Of a DNA stretch of 12,884 nt, positions 12,725 to 12,884 are shown piece by piece. Each line of letters starts with the position of its first letter. The stretch's first letter is position 1. The position numbers and the translations under genes are program-made. This DNA is from Bryobacteraceae bacterium. GTDB taxonomy: Bacteria; Acidobacteriota; Terriglobia; Bryobacterales; Bryobacteraceae. Location of the stretch: contig JAICMB010000034.1 in assembly GCA_025929455.1 (NCBI GenBank), forward strand, positions 1 to 12,884, written 5' to 3'. Under the pieces are notes generated by a model. That model was not told the origin of the DNA. It saw only the letters and a list, made by a program, of their open reading frames with translations, and did no database searches.

Positions 12725-12884
12725 ATGCCAATTCATATCCGCCACGTCCTCCGACGCCTCGCCGCTTCGCCTTCCTTCACCGTCGTTACGCTCCTCACGA
12801 TCGCAATCGGTATCGGAGCCAACACTGCCATCTTCAGCGTAGTGAATGGCGTGCTGCTCAAACCGCTGCCGTATCCCCATGCGG
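12725..12884 (+). CDS. ADOP/MacB-like ABC permease, N-terminus only (runs off the window)
   Basis: The frame opens with ATG at 12725-12727 and stays open to the end, about 53 codons: [20 protein letters not shown], then [20 protein letters not shown] and [13 protein letters not shown]. The order [42 protein letters not shown] is the hallmark of ADOP proteins (acidobacterial duplicated orphan permeases), about 800-residue FtsX/MacB-like permeases with two repeated halves that lack a linked ATPase. Only the cytoplasmic leader and first membrane segment are visible. Some members begin further upstream with a PadR-linked leader; here the ATG is preceded only by a weak GGA. This gene is the main clue to Acidobacteriota. 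Confidence 0.85.
   Translation, partial: MPIHIRHVLRRLAASPSFTVVTLLTIAIGIGANTAIFSVVNGVLLKPLPYPHA

Overview
The window is a gene-dense, GC-rich (visibly about 60%) bacterial chromosomal segment with no rRNA, tRNA, CRISPR array or intact transposase. The best guess at origin is Acidobacteriota. The right edge carries the N-terminus of an ADOP-type permease (acidobacterial duplicated orphan permease, with the [31 protein letters not shown] start), and a stand-alone P5C dehydrogenase and the other genes fit that phylum. This is inference from protein style; no 16S gene is present.

Layout. (1) 113-1358: divergent yqeY-like gene and an orphan larB (nickel-pincer cofactor carboxylase/hydrolase). (2) 1374-1802: a 142-residue protein of unknown function, followed by a 269-bp gap that holds what looks like a decayed insertion-sequence end. 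(3) 3971-4558, 3650-3955 and 2072-3646, all on the minus strand and tightly spaced: Uma2-type nuclease, YtxH-like membrane protein, 1-pyrroline-5-carboxylate dehydrogenase. (4) 4693-6567: MerR-type regulator behind a good sigma70-like promoter, then an APC amino-acid permease. (5) 6558-7574: purM on the minus strand, its 3' end overlapping the permease by 10 bp. (6) 7639-12642: egtB-like sulfoxide synthase and egtD histidine methyltransferase overlap by 29 bp; then an OpuC/EgtUV-class ABC ATPase, a MliC-like lysozyme-inhibitor lipoprotein, an inverted sugE (guanidinium-exporter type SMR), and the permease and lipoprotein binding protein of the same ABC class. (7) 12725-12884: start of an ADOP permease.

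The most interesting part is region 6. EgtD makes hercynine (histidine trimethylbetaine) and EgtB adds the sulphur. The three ABC parts belong to the family that imports quaternary-ammonium compounds and includes the ergothioneine importer EgtUV. Synthesis and uptake of the same betaine thiol may therefore be encoded side by side. The transporter is split into separate ATPase, permease and binding-protein genes, and it is interrupted by mliC and the inverted sugE. The EgtB-like protein keeps its three iron-ligand histidines but in a sequence context (HRLMHAE) unlike the classical HEQQHQE signature. No egtA, egtC or egtE is visible, so the sulphur donor and final product are open.

Several genes (yqeY, larB, egtB, uma2) have -10-like hexamers only 6-11 bp before the start codon and no clear Shine-Dalgarno, which suggests leaderless or very short leaders. 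All three transporter genes appear to use TTG starts.
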